Assembly (NCBI GenBank): GCA_964561705.1
Contig: CAZLQJ010000021.1
Span: 1-24,859, forward strand
DNA: 24,859 bases
Origin: HGM12587 sp964561705
GTDB taxonomy: Bacteria; Bacillota; Clostridia; Lachnospirales; Lachnospiraceae
Reading direction: 5' to 3'
The notes below the pieces were generated by a model that was not told the DNA's origin, did no database searches, and was given only the letters and a program-made list of their open reading frames with translations. A program made the position numbers and the translations under genes. Shown here in pieces: positions 14,097-21,709 of this stretch (within the stretch, counting starts at the first letter, position 1; every line of letters begins with the position of its first letter).

Positions 14097-16568
14097 TTGG
14101 ATAAGTATGAATACAGACTGAAACTTGCACAGATAGAAAAACTCATAGAAAAAAAGGATTATGTGACAGCTGCAAAAATTGCAGACTCCATTGATTGGCG
14201 AAAAGTAAGAAGTGTTACAACTTTGAATATGATCGCTGATATTTATGAAGAGACCGATCGTTTAGAGGACTGTTACGAATTATTAAACATGGTCTATGAT
14301 CGTTCTCCGGTGGGAAGGGCCGTGGTCTATCATTTGGCAGAAGTTGCAGTAAAAATGCATAATTTTGAGGATGCGATTGAATTATATAAGGAATTTGTAA
14401 GAATCGCACCTCATGACCTGAGCAAATATATTTTAAAATATCAGATTTATAAGGAACGCGGATCTTCTGTAGAAGATCAGATTGCGATTCTGGAAGAATT
14501 TAAAGGACATGAATATGATGATCGCTGGGCTTATGAGCTGGCAAGCCTGTATGCAGAGGCCGGACGGATTGAACAGTGCGTAGAAGAATGTGATGAACTG
14601 ATTCTGTGGTTTAGTGAAGGCGAGTACGTGGTAAAGGCTATGGAACTGAAGATGAAGTATCAGGATTTGACCGCATCCCAGCAGGAAAAATATGAACATC
14701 GTTTCGAGATGATGGAGCCGGAAGAAGTGGAAGAAGAAATTGAGGAATCTTCTGAAGAAGATTCGGTGCCGGAGGAAGATGATACACCGAAGGTAGCAGA
14801 AGTGAATGTTCATAAATTCAGTACGATGAATCTTCAGGAAGAGCTTGCAAAAGAACTGCAGTCTGTACTGGAAGAAGATGAAGCTGAAAAAGCGGAAGAA
14901 TCCGAAGGAGATACAGCGTCAGAAGAGGAAATTTTGACCGAGGAAACAAATACGGAAATCGCAGAAGAAGCGGAACCGGAAGAGGAAGAACAAAAGGGAG
15001 ATACCAAGGAATATATTCCGTTGGAGAACACCGGCTGGACAGTAAAAAAGGAAGGTCCGGCAGAGGAAGTTCCTGTGAAGGAAGTAAAAACAGAACCTGC
15101 ATTGCAGGAACAGGCGACAGCAGAGAAACCGAAAATGTCTGAAACAGCAGAACTTCAGACGGAGATTTTGAAGTATGCAACGGTGGAACAGGAACCAAAA
15201 CTGGAAGAACTTTTGTGTACAGAAGAAGATGGTCAAATGAGCATTGCTATCCATCAGGGCGGAGAACTGGAAAAACAGATTACAGGCCAGATGAGTATTG
15301 AAGAAATTCTGGAAGCATGGGAAGAGAAAAAACGCCAGATGAAGGAGGATGCAGAAGGCTCAGCAGAAGGCAAAAAGACGGAAGTTCTTTATGAAACAGG
15401 CGAGATTACTGAGTTACTGCATGATTTTGTGCCGACAACACCAAAAGATGAGGAAGAGACGGAGCCGGAAGGGTTAGAAGCGGAAATCGAAGAAGAACCT
15501 CAGAAAGAGGAAGTTCCGGAAACAGAAATCGAGGAAGAACCTCAGAAAGAGGAAGTTCTGGAAACAGAAATTGAGGAAGAAGAGCTTCAGAAAGAGGATT
15601 TTTTCGATGTACAAATAGCAGAACCTGATTGGGATGAGGTGCCGGAAGAATTGCCGGCTGAAGAACCTGAATTAGAGGATGATCTTCCGCTGGAAATTGA
15701 CCGGGAAGAGGAAGAACCTCAGGAAAAGGTAGGACAGAGTACAGCCTCGATGCTGGATGCCATTGAAAGAGCTTTGGCGCTGGAAGTGACACCGACAGAA
15801 ACAGCTGGACATTATATGACGGAAGAGCAGGAAGCATTCTTTAAATATTTTACTTCTGTAAAGGGCATGAAAAAACAGCTTTTGAAATTGCTGAAAGAAG
15901 ATCATGCCTACGAAGGAAGAGAAGATTCCAAGGAAGGGAACCTGATCATTACCGGACATCCTGGAAATGGAAAGACAACGCTGGCAATTGATATTGTTAA
16001 GGCATTCCAGAAACAGAGACAGGAAAAAGGTGGAAAACTGGGAAAAGTTTCCGGAGAAGGTTTGAACAAAAAGGATCCTGCGGATGTATTGGCAAAATTG
16101 GGCGGCGGTGCACTGATCATTGAACGCGCAGGAAGCATCAATGGAGAAACGGCAGAAAAACTTTCTGATGCGATGGAAGAAAATACAGGCGGTGTACTGG
16201 TGATTTTGGAAGATTCGGCAGAAGAAATTAATCGTCTTTTAGGAAATCATGAAGCATTGGCTGAAAAATTCAACCGATCCATAGATATACCGATCTTTTC
16301 CAATGATGAACTGGTTGCTTTTGGAAAATCCTATGCAGAGGAGCAGGAGTATTATTTTGATGAGATGGCAGTACTTGCACTCTATGACTGCATTGGTGTG
16401 CGTCAGACCTCGGAGCATGTGGTCAATATTACGGAAGTAAAAGAATTTGTAGATGATGCCATTGCACATGCTGAGAAAAAAAGCAAAAATATTTTTGTAA
16501 GATTGTCAAAGAAACGAATTGATGAATATGGCAACAAGCTGCTTCTGGAAGAAGATTTTGATTATTAA
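14097..16568 (+). CDS. TPR-like / acidic linker / degenerate CbbX-SpoVK-type AAA protein, function unknown
   Basis: Three regions can be read. Residues 1-205 are paired helices of tetratricopeptide type (for example FEDAIELYKEFVRIAPHD). Residues about 208-545 are a strongly acidic, low-complexity linker with a three-copy 14-residue repeat. Residues about 560-823 form a P-loop domain with Walker A GHPGNGKTT (K626, T627). The order of segments after the P-loop (VSGEGL, GGALIIERAGS, MEENTGGVLVILE, then a FNRSIDIP segment) follows CbbX/SpoVK AAA proteins. However, the Walker B acidic pair is replaced by E676-R677, and the usual arginine-finger neighbourhood reads LAEKF. It may bind ATP without hydrolysing it. 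The start is TTG 14097, with GAGGTGA (14084-14090) 6 nt upstream. The branching-enzyme gene follows after 37 bp without a terminator. Confidence 0.75.
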   Translation: MDKYEYRLKLAQIEKLIEKKDYVTAAKIADSIDWRKVRSVTTLNMIADIYEETDRLEDCYELLNMVYDRSPVGRAVVYHLAEVAVKMHNFEDAIELYKEFVRIAPHDLSKYILKYQIYKERGSSVEDQIAILEEFKGHEYDDRWAYELASLYAEAGRIEQCVEECDELILWFSEGEYVVKAMELKMKYQDLTASQQEKYEHRFEMMEPEEVEEEIEESSEEDSVPEEDDTPKVAEVNVHKFSTMNLQEELAKELQSVLEEDEAEKAEESEGDTASEEEILTEETNTEIAEEAEPEEEEQKGDTKEYIPLENTGWTVKKEGPAEEVPVKEVKTEPALQEQATAEKPKMSETAELQTEILKYATVEQEPKLEELLCTEEDGQMSIAIHQGGELEKQITGQMSIEEILEAWEEKKRQMKEDAEGSAEGKKTEVLYETGEITELLHDFVPTTPKDEEETEPEGLEAEIEEEPQKEEVPETEIEEEPQKEEVLETEIEEEELQKEDFFDVQIAEPDWDEVPEELPAEEPELEDDLPLEIDREEEEPQEKVGQSTASMLDAIERALALEVTPTETAGHYMTEEQEAFFKYFTSVKGMKKQLLKLLKEDHAYEGREDSKEGNLIITGHPGNGKTTLAIDIVKAFQKQRQEKGGKLGKVSGEGLNKKDPADVLAKLGGGALIIERAGSINGETAEKLSDAMEENTGGVLVILEDSAEEINRLLGNHEALAEKFNRSIDIPIFSNDELVAFGKSYAEEQEYYFDEMAVLALYDCIGVRQTSEHVVNITEVKEFVDDAIAHAEKKSKNIFVRLSKKRIDEYGNKLLLEEDFDY
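15483..15608 (+). repeat. In-frame tandem repeat, three 42-bp units (14-residue acidic motif)
   Basis: Units begin at 15483, 15525 and 15567. The first two are nearly identical at DNA level and encode EIEEEPQKEEV followed by PET or LET. The third has diverged, reading EIEEEELQKED. It lies within the acidic linker of the TPR/AAA protein and has no spacer structure. Confidence 0.85.
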
Positions 16569-16605
16569 AGAAATTTAACAAAATAGATTTTAGGGGGGAA
16601 ATACT

Positions 16606-18543
16606 ATGGCAGCCAAAAAGAATATGCAGGCCGCAACGGAAGAAATGACCTGCAGGATATCAGAATGGGATCAGTACCTGTTTGGACAGGGCAATCATTA
16701 TGAGATCTATAAAAAACTGGGGGCACATCTGACAAAGAAGGATGGGAAATCCGGGACCTATTTTGCGGTTTGGGCGCCTCATGCCAAGTCTGTCAGAGTC
16801 ATTGGAGAATTCAATCAATGGGATGGGAAAAATCATGAAATGACCCGTCTGGAACCGTTGGGCATATATGAACTTTTTGTCCCGGGAGTTAAGGAAGGAA
16901 TGGCGTATAAATATCTGATCGAAGGAGCAGACGGTAATCTGCATTATAAAGCGGATCCGTATGCTGCCTATGCAGAAGTGCGTCCGGCTACGGCTTCCAG
17001 GGTAGCGAAACTGGATTATCGCTGGAAAGATGAAAAATGGATGGAAGAACGTAAAACAAAGGATACGGACAAGATGCCGATTTCTATTTACGAGGTACAT
17101 CCGGGTTCTTGGAAAAGACATCCCCATGAAGAAGAGGAAGATGGATTTTGTACTTATGAAGAACTTGCGGACCATCTGGTGAAATATGTAAAAGATATGG
17201 GTTATACGCATGTGGAACTGATGGGGATTGCAGAACATCCATTTGATGGTTCCTGGGGATATCAGGTCACAGGATATTTTGCACCGACCTCCCGTTATGG
17301 AACACCGAAGCAGTTCAAATATCTGATCGATACCTTCCATAAAAATAAGATTGGTGTAATTCTGGACTGGGTACCGGCACATTTTCCAAAAGATGCACAT
17401 GGACTTGCCAATTTTGATGGTGCACCTTTGTATGAATATCCGGATCCGCGAAAAGGAGAACATCCGGATTGGGGAACCAAAATCTTCAATTATGAGATGA
17501 ATGAGGTAAAGAATTTCCTGATTGCCAATGCACTATATTGGATTGAGGAATTTCACATTGATGGACTTCGTGTAGATGCAGTGGCTTCCATGTTATATCT
17601 GGATTACGGAAAAGAAGATGGTCAGTGGGTTGCCAATAAATATGGCGGAAACAAAAACCTGGAAGCAATCGAATTTTTCAAACATTTAAATTCCTGTCTG
17701 TTGGGAAGAAATCCGGGAACGCTTATGATCGCTGAAGAATCAACAGCGTGGCCGAAAGTCACAGATAAACCGGAAAATGATGGACTGGGATTTTCTTACA
17801 AATGGAATATGGGCTGGATGCATGATTTTCTGGAATACATGAAACTGGATCCGTATTTTAGAAAACATAATCACAATAAAATGACATTCGCAGTCAGCTA
17901 TATGACCAGTGAAAACTATATTTTGGTACTTTCTCATGATGAGGTGGTTCATCTGAAATGTTCCATGATCAATAAGATGCCGGGATATCCGGATGATAAA
18001 TTCGCCAATCTGAAGGCGGGATATGCATTTATGATGGGGCATCCGGGAAAGAAATTGCTGTTTATGGGACAGGAATTTGCCCAATATCAGGAATGGAGTG
18101 AGGCGAGAGAACTTGACTGGTATCTGCTTGGAGATGAAAAACATCAGCAGGTACAGGACTGGTGCAGGGAATTGCTCCACATTTATAAGAAACATCCATG
18201 TCTTTATGAAATGGATAAAAGTTATGACGGCTTCCAGTGGATCAATGCGGATGATGCAGATCGAAGTGTTTTCAGTTTCGTCCGTTATGATGAAAAGAAA
18301 AAGAAAAATCTTTTGTTTGTCATCAATTTTACACCGGTCGAGAGAGGGGATTACCGCGTAGGTGTTCCGCGTGGAAAACAATATCATTTGATCCTGAACA
18401 GCCATGATCAGAAATTTGGCGGAAAAGACATTGTAGAGAACCGTGAATTGGTTTACAAGGCAAAAAAAGGTGAGTGCGATGGACAGGCTTATTCATTTGC
18501 TTATCCACTGCCACCGTATGGAGTCGCTGTATTTGAATTTTAA
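16606..18543 (+). CDS. glgB: 1,4-alpha-glucan branching enzyme (GH13, CBM48)
   Basis: Cytoplasmic enzyme that forms alpha-1,6 branches in glycogen. A CBM48/early-set domain lies at about residues 45-125 (FAVWAPHAKSVRVIGEFNQW), followed by a GH13 barrel. The catalytic triad is visible: nucleophile D324 in GLRVDAV, acid/base E377 in MIAEES, and D445 in SHDEV. The length of 645 aa is normal. AGGGGGG 7 nt before ATG 16606 is a very strong ribosome binding site. No glgA, glgC, glgD or glgP lies in the window. The gene is 37 bp downstream of the TPR/AAA gene with no terminator between them, so the two are probably co-transcribed. A strong terminator follows. Confidence 0.96.
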   Translation: MAAKKNMQAATEEMTCRISEWDQYLFGQGNHYEIYKKLGAHLTKKDGKSGTYFAVWAPHAKSVRVIGEFNQWDGKNHEMTRLEPLGIYELFVPGVKEGMAYKYLIEGADGNLHYKADPYAAYAEVRPATASRVAKLDYRWKDEKWMEERKTKDTDKMPISIYEVHPGSWKRHPHEEEEDGFCTYEELADHLVKYVKDMGYTHVELMGIAEHPFDGSWGYQVTGYFAPTSRYGTPKQFKYLIDTFHKNKIGVILDWVPAHFPKDAHGLANFDGAPLYEYPDPRKGEHPDWGTKIFNYEMNEVKNFLIANALYWIEEFHIDGLRVDAVASMLYLDYGKEDGQWVANKYGGNKNLEAIEFFKHLNSCLLGRNPGTLMIAEESTAWPKVTDKPENDGLGFSYKWNMGWMHDFLEYMKLDPYFRKHNHNKMTFAVSYMTSENYILVLSHDEVVHLKCSMINKMPGYPDDKFANLKAGYAFMMGHPGKKLLFMGQEFAQYQEWSEARELDWYLLGDEKHQQVQDWCRELLHIYKKHPCLYEMDKSYDGFQWINADDADRSVFSFVRYDEKKKKNLLFVINFTPVERGDYRVGVPRGKQYHLILNSHDQKFGGKDIVENRELVYKAKKGECDGQAYSFAYPLPPYGVAVFEF

Positions 18544-18731
18544 GAGTCAATGATAAGAGGCGCAGAGGGCTGCGTCTCTTGTTTTGTTTTTACTTCTGTA
18601 GGAAGAGGTTCTTTTTGGGGTGTGAACATAGAAACCAAAAGGATCAGAAGAATGATTCCCAGAAGGAGAAAGATGGTCGTATAGATCAATTCTTTCATAC
18701 GGACAACAACAATTTTTGTTTTGGAACTCAA
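18540..18731 (-). CDS. Small single-pass membrane protein, unknown function
   Basis: ORF of 63 aa starting at TTG (18731-18729) with a perfect GGAGG ribosome binding site (18744-18740) 8 nt upstream on the minus strand. A basic N-terminus (SSKTKIVVVRMK) precedes one strong transmembrane segment at about residues 14-36 (IYTTIFLLLGIILLILLVSM). A short Pro/Thr/Gln-rich tail follows. The alternative ATG at residue 12 lacks a ribosome binding site. The gene converges on glgB, and its last 15 codons or so contain the glgB terminator. I do not recognise the family. The ribosome binding site and the clean membrane segment support it as real, but its size leaves doubt. Confidence 0.5.
   Translation of the reverse strand: MSSKTKIVVVRMKELIYTTIFLLLGIILLILLVSMFTPQKEPLPTEVKTKQETQPSAPLIIDS
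18555..18591 (+). terminator. Rho-independent terminator after glgB
   Basis: AAGAGGCGCAG (18555-18565) pairs with CTGCGTCTCTT (18570-18580) over 11 bp with one G-U and a 4-base loop, then a GTTTTGTTTTT tail. It lies inside the 3' end of the opposite-strand small ORF, so it doubles as coding sequence. Confidence 0.9.
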
Positions 18732-18972
18732 AATAATTTCCTCCGGAACTTATTTTATAAAGCATATGAATAAAAAAGTTTAAATATGCACAAAAAAATT
18801 AAAATAAACACTTTATTTTTTCGTAATTCTGCATTAATATAGACATATTAAGAGTTTGATTAAAAAAAGAGGAAAATAAAGAGGGAACATTTTCACAAAA
18901 GCTTATTGATATTTTGCATAAAAACAGAGTGTTCTATTTGTACAAAAAAGAGAAAAGAAGGGAAAAGAAAAA
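18732..18972. other. AT-rich divergent intergenic region
   Basis: About 240 bp between the small minus-strand ORF and the CdaR-like gene. It holds the GGAGG site of the former and many A and T runs. I see no convincing sigma-A promoter for the regulator. The best candidate, TTTATT-17 bp-TAATAT at 18812-18840, is weak. GAACA and TGTTC half-sites flank the segment near 18886-18936, but they are short and widely spaced. No RNA gene or riboswitch is recognisable. Confidence 0.5.
18761..18789 (-). promoter_or_regulatory. Speculative sigma-E-like promoter for the small membrane protein
   Basis: On the minus strand GCATATT (18789-18783) and CATATGCT (18768-18761) are separated by 14 bp. The first agrees with the mother-cell sigma-E -35 pattern and the second matches CATACAnT at all but two positions. 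The surroundings are very AT-rich, so chance matches are likely. Confidence 0.25.
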
Positions 18973-20061
18973 ATGATTTCAAATCAGATCTTGCAAAGTA
19001 CCATTGATGGATTAAAAAGTATTACAAGGATCGACTTAAGCGTACTGGATGCAGAAGGAAAAGTATTAGCTTCGACATTTAAAGAACAGGAAGACTTTGG
19101 AAACGTTTTGGATAGTTTTATTGATTCACAGGCTGACAGTCAGGTTTTGAGAGGTTACCAGTTTTTTAAAGTATATGACGAAGCGCAGATAGAATATATT
19201 CTGGTTGTGAATGGTGGAAGTGACGATGTTTACATGGTGGGAAAAATTGCCGCTTTTCAGATCCAGAATCTGCTGGTAGCATATAAGGAGCGCTTTGATA
19301 AGGATAACTTTATTAAAAACCTGTTGCTGGATAATCTTTTGATGGTGGATATTTATAACCGTGCAAAAAAACTGCATATACCGACGGATGTTAAACGCGT
19401 GGTATTCATTGTAGAAACGGTACGAGAAAAAGAAAATAATGTGATGGAAAGCGTACGTGCCATGTTTGGTGCGAAATCCAAGGATTTTATCACTGCAGTA
19501 GACGAGAAAAATGTGATCATTGTAAAAGAGCTGCTTTTAAGTGATACATATGATGATCTGGTAAAGATTGCGAAAGCCATGAGGGATACTTTGGCGGCAG
19601 AAGGAATGAAAGATGTTCATATCGCCTATGGCACCATTGTAGGTGAGATCAAGGATGTATCCCGTTCCTATAAAGAAGCAAAGATGGCACTGGATGTTGG
19701 TCGAATTTTCTTTGAAGAAAGAGATATCATTGCTTACAGTGCTTTGGGAATCGGACGTTTGATTTATCAGCTTCCAATTCCACTTTGTAAAATGTTTATC
19801 AGAGAGATTTTTGATGGGAAATCACCGGATGATTTTGATGAAGAAACACTGACAACCATCAACAAATTTTTTGAAAACAGCCTGAATGTTTCTGAAACAT
19901 CCAGACAGCTTTATATTCATAGAAATACGCTGGTATATCGTCTGGATAAGCTGCAGAAAAGCACAGGTTTAGATTTGAGAGTGTTTGAGGATGCCATTAC
20001 TTTTAAGATTGCATTGATGGTTGTAAAATATATGAAATATATGGAAACGCTTGATTATTAA
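18973..20061 (+). CDS. CdaR/PucR-family transcriptional regulator
   Basis: Protein of 362 aa. The N-terminal part (about 1-105) resembles the sugar-diacid-recognition/sensor domain of CdaR. The middle (about 140-290) resembles the GGDEF-derived region of PucR-type regulators (for example VHIAYGTIVGEIKDVSRSYKEAKMAL). The C-terminal PucR helix-turn-helix (about 305-350) is clear, with the signature SLNVSETSRQLYIHRNTLVYRL. CdaR-type proteins usually activate sugar-acid catabolism genes, but none is nearby and ftsE follows after a hairpin. A purine-rich AAGGGAAAAG lies before ATG 18973. What it senses and controls here is unknown, and its position upstream of ftsEX suggests a possible link to cell-wall control. 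Confidence 0.85.
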   Translation: MISNQILQSTIDGLKSITRIDLSVLDAEGKVLASTFKEQEDFGNVLDSFIDSQADSQVLRGYQFFKVYDEAQIEYILVVNGGSDDVYMVGKIAAFQIQNLLVAYKERFDKDNFIKNLLLDNLLMVDIYNRAKKLHIPTDVKRVVFIVETVREKENNVMESVRAMFGAKSKDFITAVDEKNVIIVKELLLSDTYDDLVKIAKAMRDTLAAEGMKDVHIAYGTIVGEIKDVSRSYKEAKMALDVGRIFFEERDIIAYSALGIGRLIYQLPIPLCKMFIREIFDGKSPDDFDEETLTTINKFFENSLNVSETSRQLYIHRNTLVYRLDKLQKSTGLDLRVFEDAITFKIALMVVKYMKYMETLDY

Positions 20062-20068
20062 GAGGATG

Positions 20069-20096
20069 AATGAAGGCGGCATGTGCTGCCTTCATT
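20069..20096 (+). terminator. Hairpin between the CdaR-like gene and ftsE (terminator or attenuator)
   Basis: AATGAAGGCGGCA (20069-20081) pairs with TGCTGCCTTCATT (20084-20096) over 13 bp with one G-U. The following bases (ATTGTGTATTT) form only a poor T-tract, so termination may be partial. No clear promoter lies between it and the ftsE ribosome binding site (GGAGGA 20110-20115). Confidence 0.6.
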
Positions 20097-20120
20097 ATTG
20101 TGTATTTATGGAGGAACTTT

Positions 20121-20807
20121 ATGATACGCTTGAAAAATGTCACGAAAAATTATGAAAATGGTGTGGAAGCATTGAGTAATGTCAGTATTGATATCGAAGA
20201 CGGGGAATTTGTCTTTGTCGTAGGAGACAGCGGCTCAGGAAAGTCTACACTGATTCGTCTGCTACTCAAAGAATTAGAGCCGACAGACGGCACCATTGAG
20301 GTGGACGGAATTGTGTTAAACAGAATGAAACGACGCTATATTCCAATGTATCGCCGTAAAATCGGTTGTGTATTTCAGGAATTTCGTCTTTTGAAAGATA
20401 GAAATGTTTATGAAAATGTTGCATTTGCCCAAAGAGTTGTGGCAACATCATCAGAAAAAATCAAAAAGGATGTGCCGAAGATTCTTTCTATGGTAGGGCT
20501 TGCAGAAAAATACCGTTCTTTGCCAAAACAGCTTTCCGGAGGAGAGCAGCAAAGAGTTGCGCTTGCAAGAGCTTTGGTAAATAAGCCATCCATCATTCTT
20601 GCAGACGAGCCGACGGGAAATCTGGATCCGAAAAACTCCAAAGAAATCATGAAACTTCTGTTGGAGATCAACGAACGGGGAACGACTGTTTTGGTAGTAA
20701 CTCATGATAGGGAGATGGTAAATTTGATGAAAAAACGTGTAATTGCCATGAGAAAAGGCGTCATTGTCAGTGACGAGCAGAATGCTGGGTATGACTATGA
20801 GAATTAG
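20121..20807 (+). CDS. ftsE: Cell division ATP-binding protein FtsE
   Basis: ABC-type ATPase that works with FtsX at the membrane to transmit conformational change to extracellular peptidoglycan hydrolases. All motifs are present: Walker A GDSGSGKST (G35-T43), Q-loop in CVFQEFRLL, signature LSGGEQQRVALARAL, Walker B IILADEPTGNLD and H-loop VTHD. ATG 20121 (228 aa) is chosen because GGAGGA lies 5 nt upstream and the protein then matches normal FtsE length. An upstream in-frame ATG at 20070 falls within the preceding hairpin. It overlaps ftsX by 11 bp. Confidence 0.95.
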   Translation: MIRLKNVTKNYENGVEALSNVSIDIEDGEFVFVVGDSGSGKSTLIRLLLKELEPTDGTIEVDGIVLNRMKRRYIPMYRRKIGCVFQEFRLLKDRNVYENVAFAQRVVATSSEKIKKDVPKILSMVGLAEKYRSLPKQLSGGEQQRVALARALVNKPSIILADEPTGNLDPKNSKEIMKLLLEINERGTTVLVVTHDREMVNLMKKRVIAMRKGVIVSDEQNAGYDYEN

Positions 20808-21705
20808 TTCATTTATTTATTGTTTTAAACAGGGATTTAAAAATTTGTGGAGACATAAACTGTATTCTCTGGCATCCATGGCAACCATGGCGGCATGTAT
20901 TTTTATGTTTGGGATCTTTTTCTGTCTGGTACAGAATGTAAATCATGTTGTAAAGCTGGCAGAAAGCAGTGTCGCAGTCACGGTATTTTTTGACGAAGGA
21001 ATGGCAGAAAGCGATATCATTGCCATCGGAGAGAAAATCGCAACCAGAACGGAAGTTGCAGATATGGTCTATGTTTCCGCAGAAGAAGCATGGGCAGAAT
21101 ACAAAGAAGTTTACTTTGCAGAAAATCCAAAACTGGCAGAGGGATTTGCAGATGATAACCCGCTGGCAAATCATGCCCATTATGAGATTTACCTGACAGA
21201 TGTAGAATTGCAGGATGAACTAGTAACTTACCTAGAATCAGTAGATGGTGTACGTAAGGTTAATCAGTCGGAGGATATTGCAAATATCCTGTCTGATTTC
21301 AATGTGCTTCTGGGCTATGCCTCCATTGCGGTCATTGGCCTTTTGCTGGCAGTTTCCATCTTTTTGATCAATAACACGATCACAATTGGCATCAATTCCA
21401 GAAAAGAAGAGATTGGAATTATGAAGCTGATCGGTGCGACCAATGTGTTTGTCCGTACGCCGTTTTTGATCGAAGGAATTGTGATTGGGCTGGTAGGAGC
21501 CTTGCTCCCGCTGACTGCATTATATTTTGGTTACAGCAAACTGACCGCCTATGTTGTAGAAGAATTTAATCTGCTGACCAATGTGCTTCAGTTTTTACCG
21601 GTCGGGGATCTTTTTAGAAATCTTGTTCCGATTTCCCTGCTTCTGGGTGTTGGAATTGGATTTGTCGGAAGTTTTGCCACAACCAGAAAGCATTTGAGAG
21701 TATAA
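20797..21705 (+). CDS. ftsX: Cell division permease-like protein FtsX
   Basis: Membrane partner of FtsE, 302 aa. TM1 is at about residues 24-46, a large extracellular domain at 48-165 (the part expected to contact the hydrolase), TM2 at 171-193, TM3 at 222-245 and TM4 at 275-295. The conserved cytoplasmic motif SRKEEIGIMKLIGATNVFVRTPF follows TM2, as in FtsX/MacB-type permeases. Several in-frame ATGs (20782, 20791, 20797) are possible. I prefer 20797 because the family N-terminus begins with a basic cytoplasmic stretch (RISSFIYCFKQGFKNLWRHK). Translation is coupled to ftsE by overlap. Confidence 0.93.
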   Translation: MRISSFIYCFKQGFKNLWRHKLYSLASMATMAACIFMFGIFFCLVQNVNHVVKLAESSVAVTVFFDEGMAESDIIAIGEKIATRTEVADMVYVSAEEAWAEYKEVYFAENPKLAEGFADDNPLANHAHYEIYLTDVELQDELVTYLESVDGVRKVNQSEDIANILSDFNVLLGYASIAVIGLLLAVSIFLINNTITIGINSRKEEIGIMKLIGATNVFVRTPFLIEGIVIGLVGALLPLTALYFGYSKLTAYVVEEFNLLTNVLQFLPVGDLFRNLVPISLLLGVGIGFVGSFATTRKHLRV

Positions 21706-21709
21706 TAAG

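Noticed and set aside
15483..15608. CRISPR-like or mobile repeat
   Set aside because: The 42-bp units are directly adjacent with no spacers, keep the reading frame and encode an acidic peptide repeat.
14097..16568. Candidate JetD nuclease as fourth Wadjet gene
   Set aside because: The protein has TPR-like helices and a P-loop domain, no Toprim-like nuclease region, and a separate strong promoter, so I do not assign it as JetD.
16660..17463. 267-aa open frame on the minus strand inside glgB
   Set aside because: It lies wholly within a clearly conserved enzyme gene and its translation shows no recognisable family.
18812..18840. Sigma-A promoter for the CdaR-like gene (TTTATT / TAATAT)
   Set aside because: It is too weak to stand out in a very AT-rich stretch, so I mention it only in the intergenic entry.
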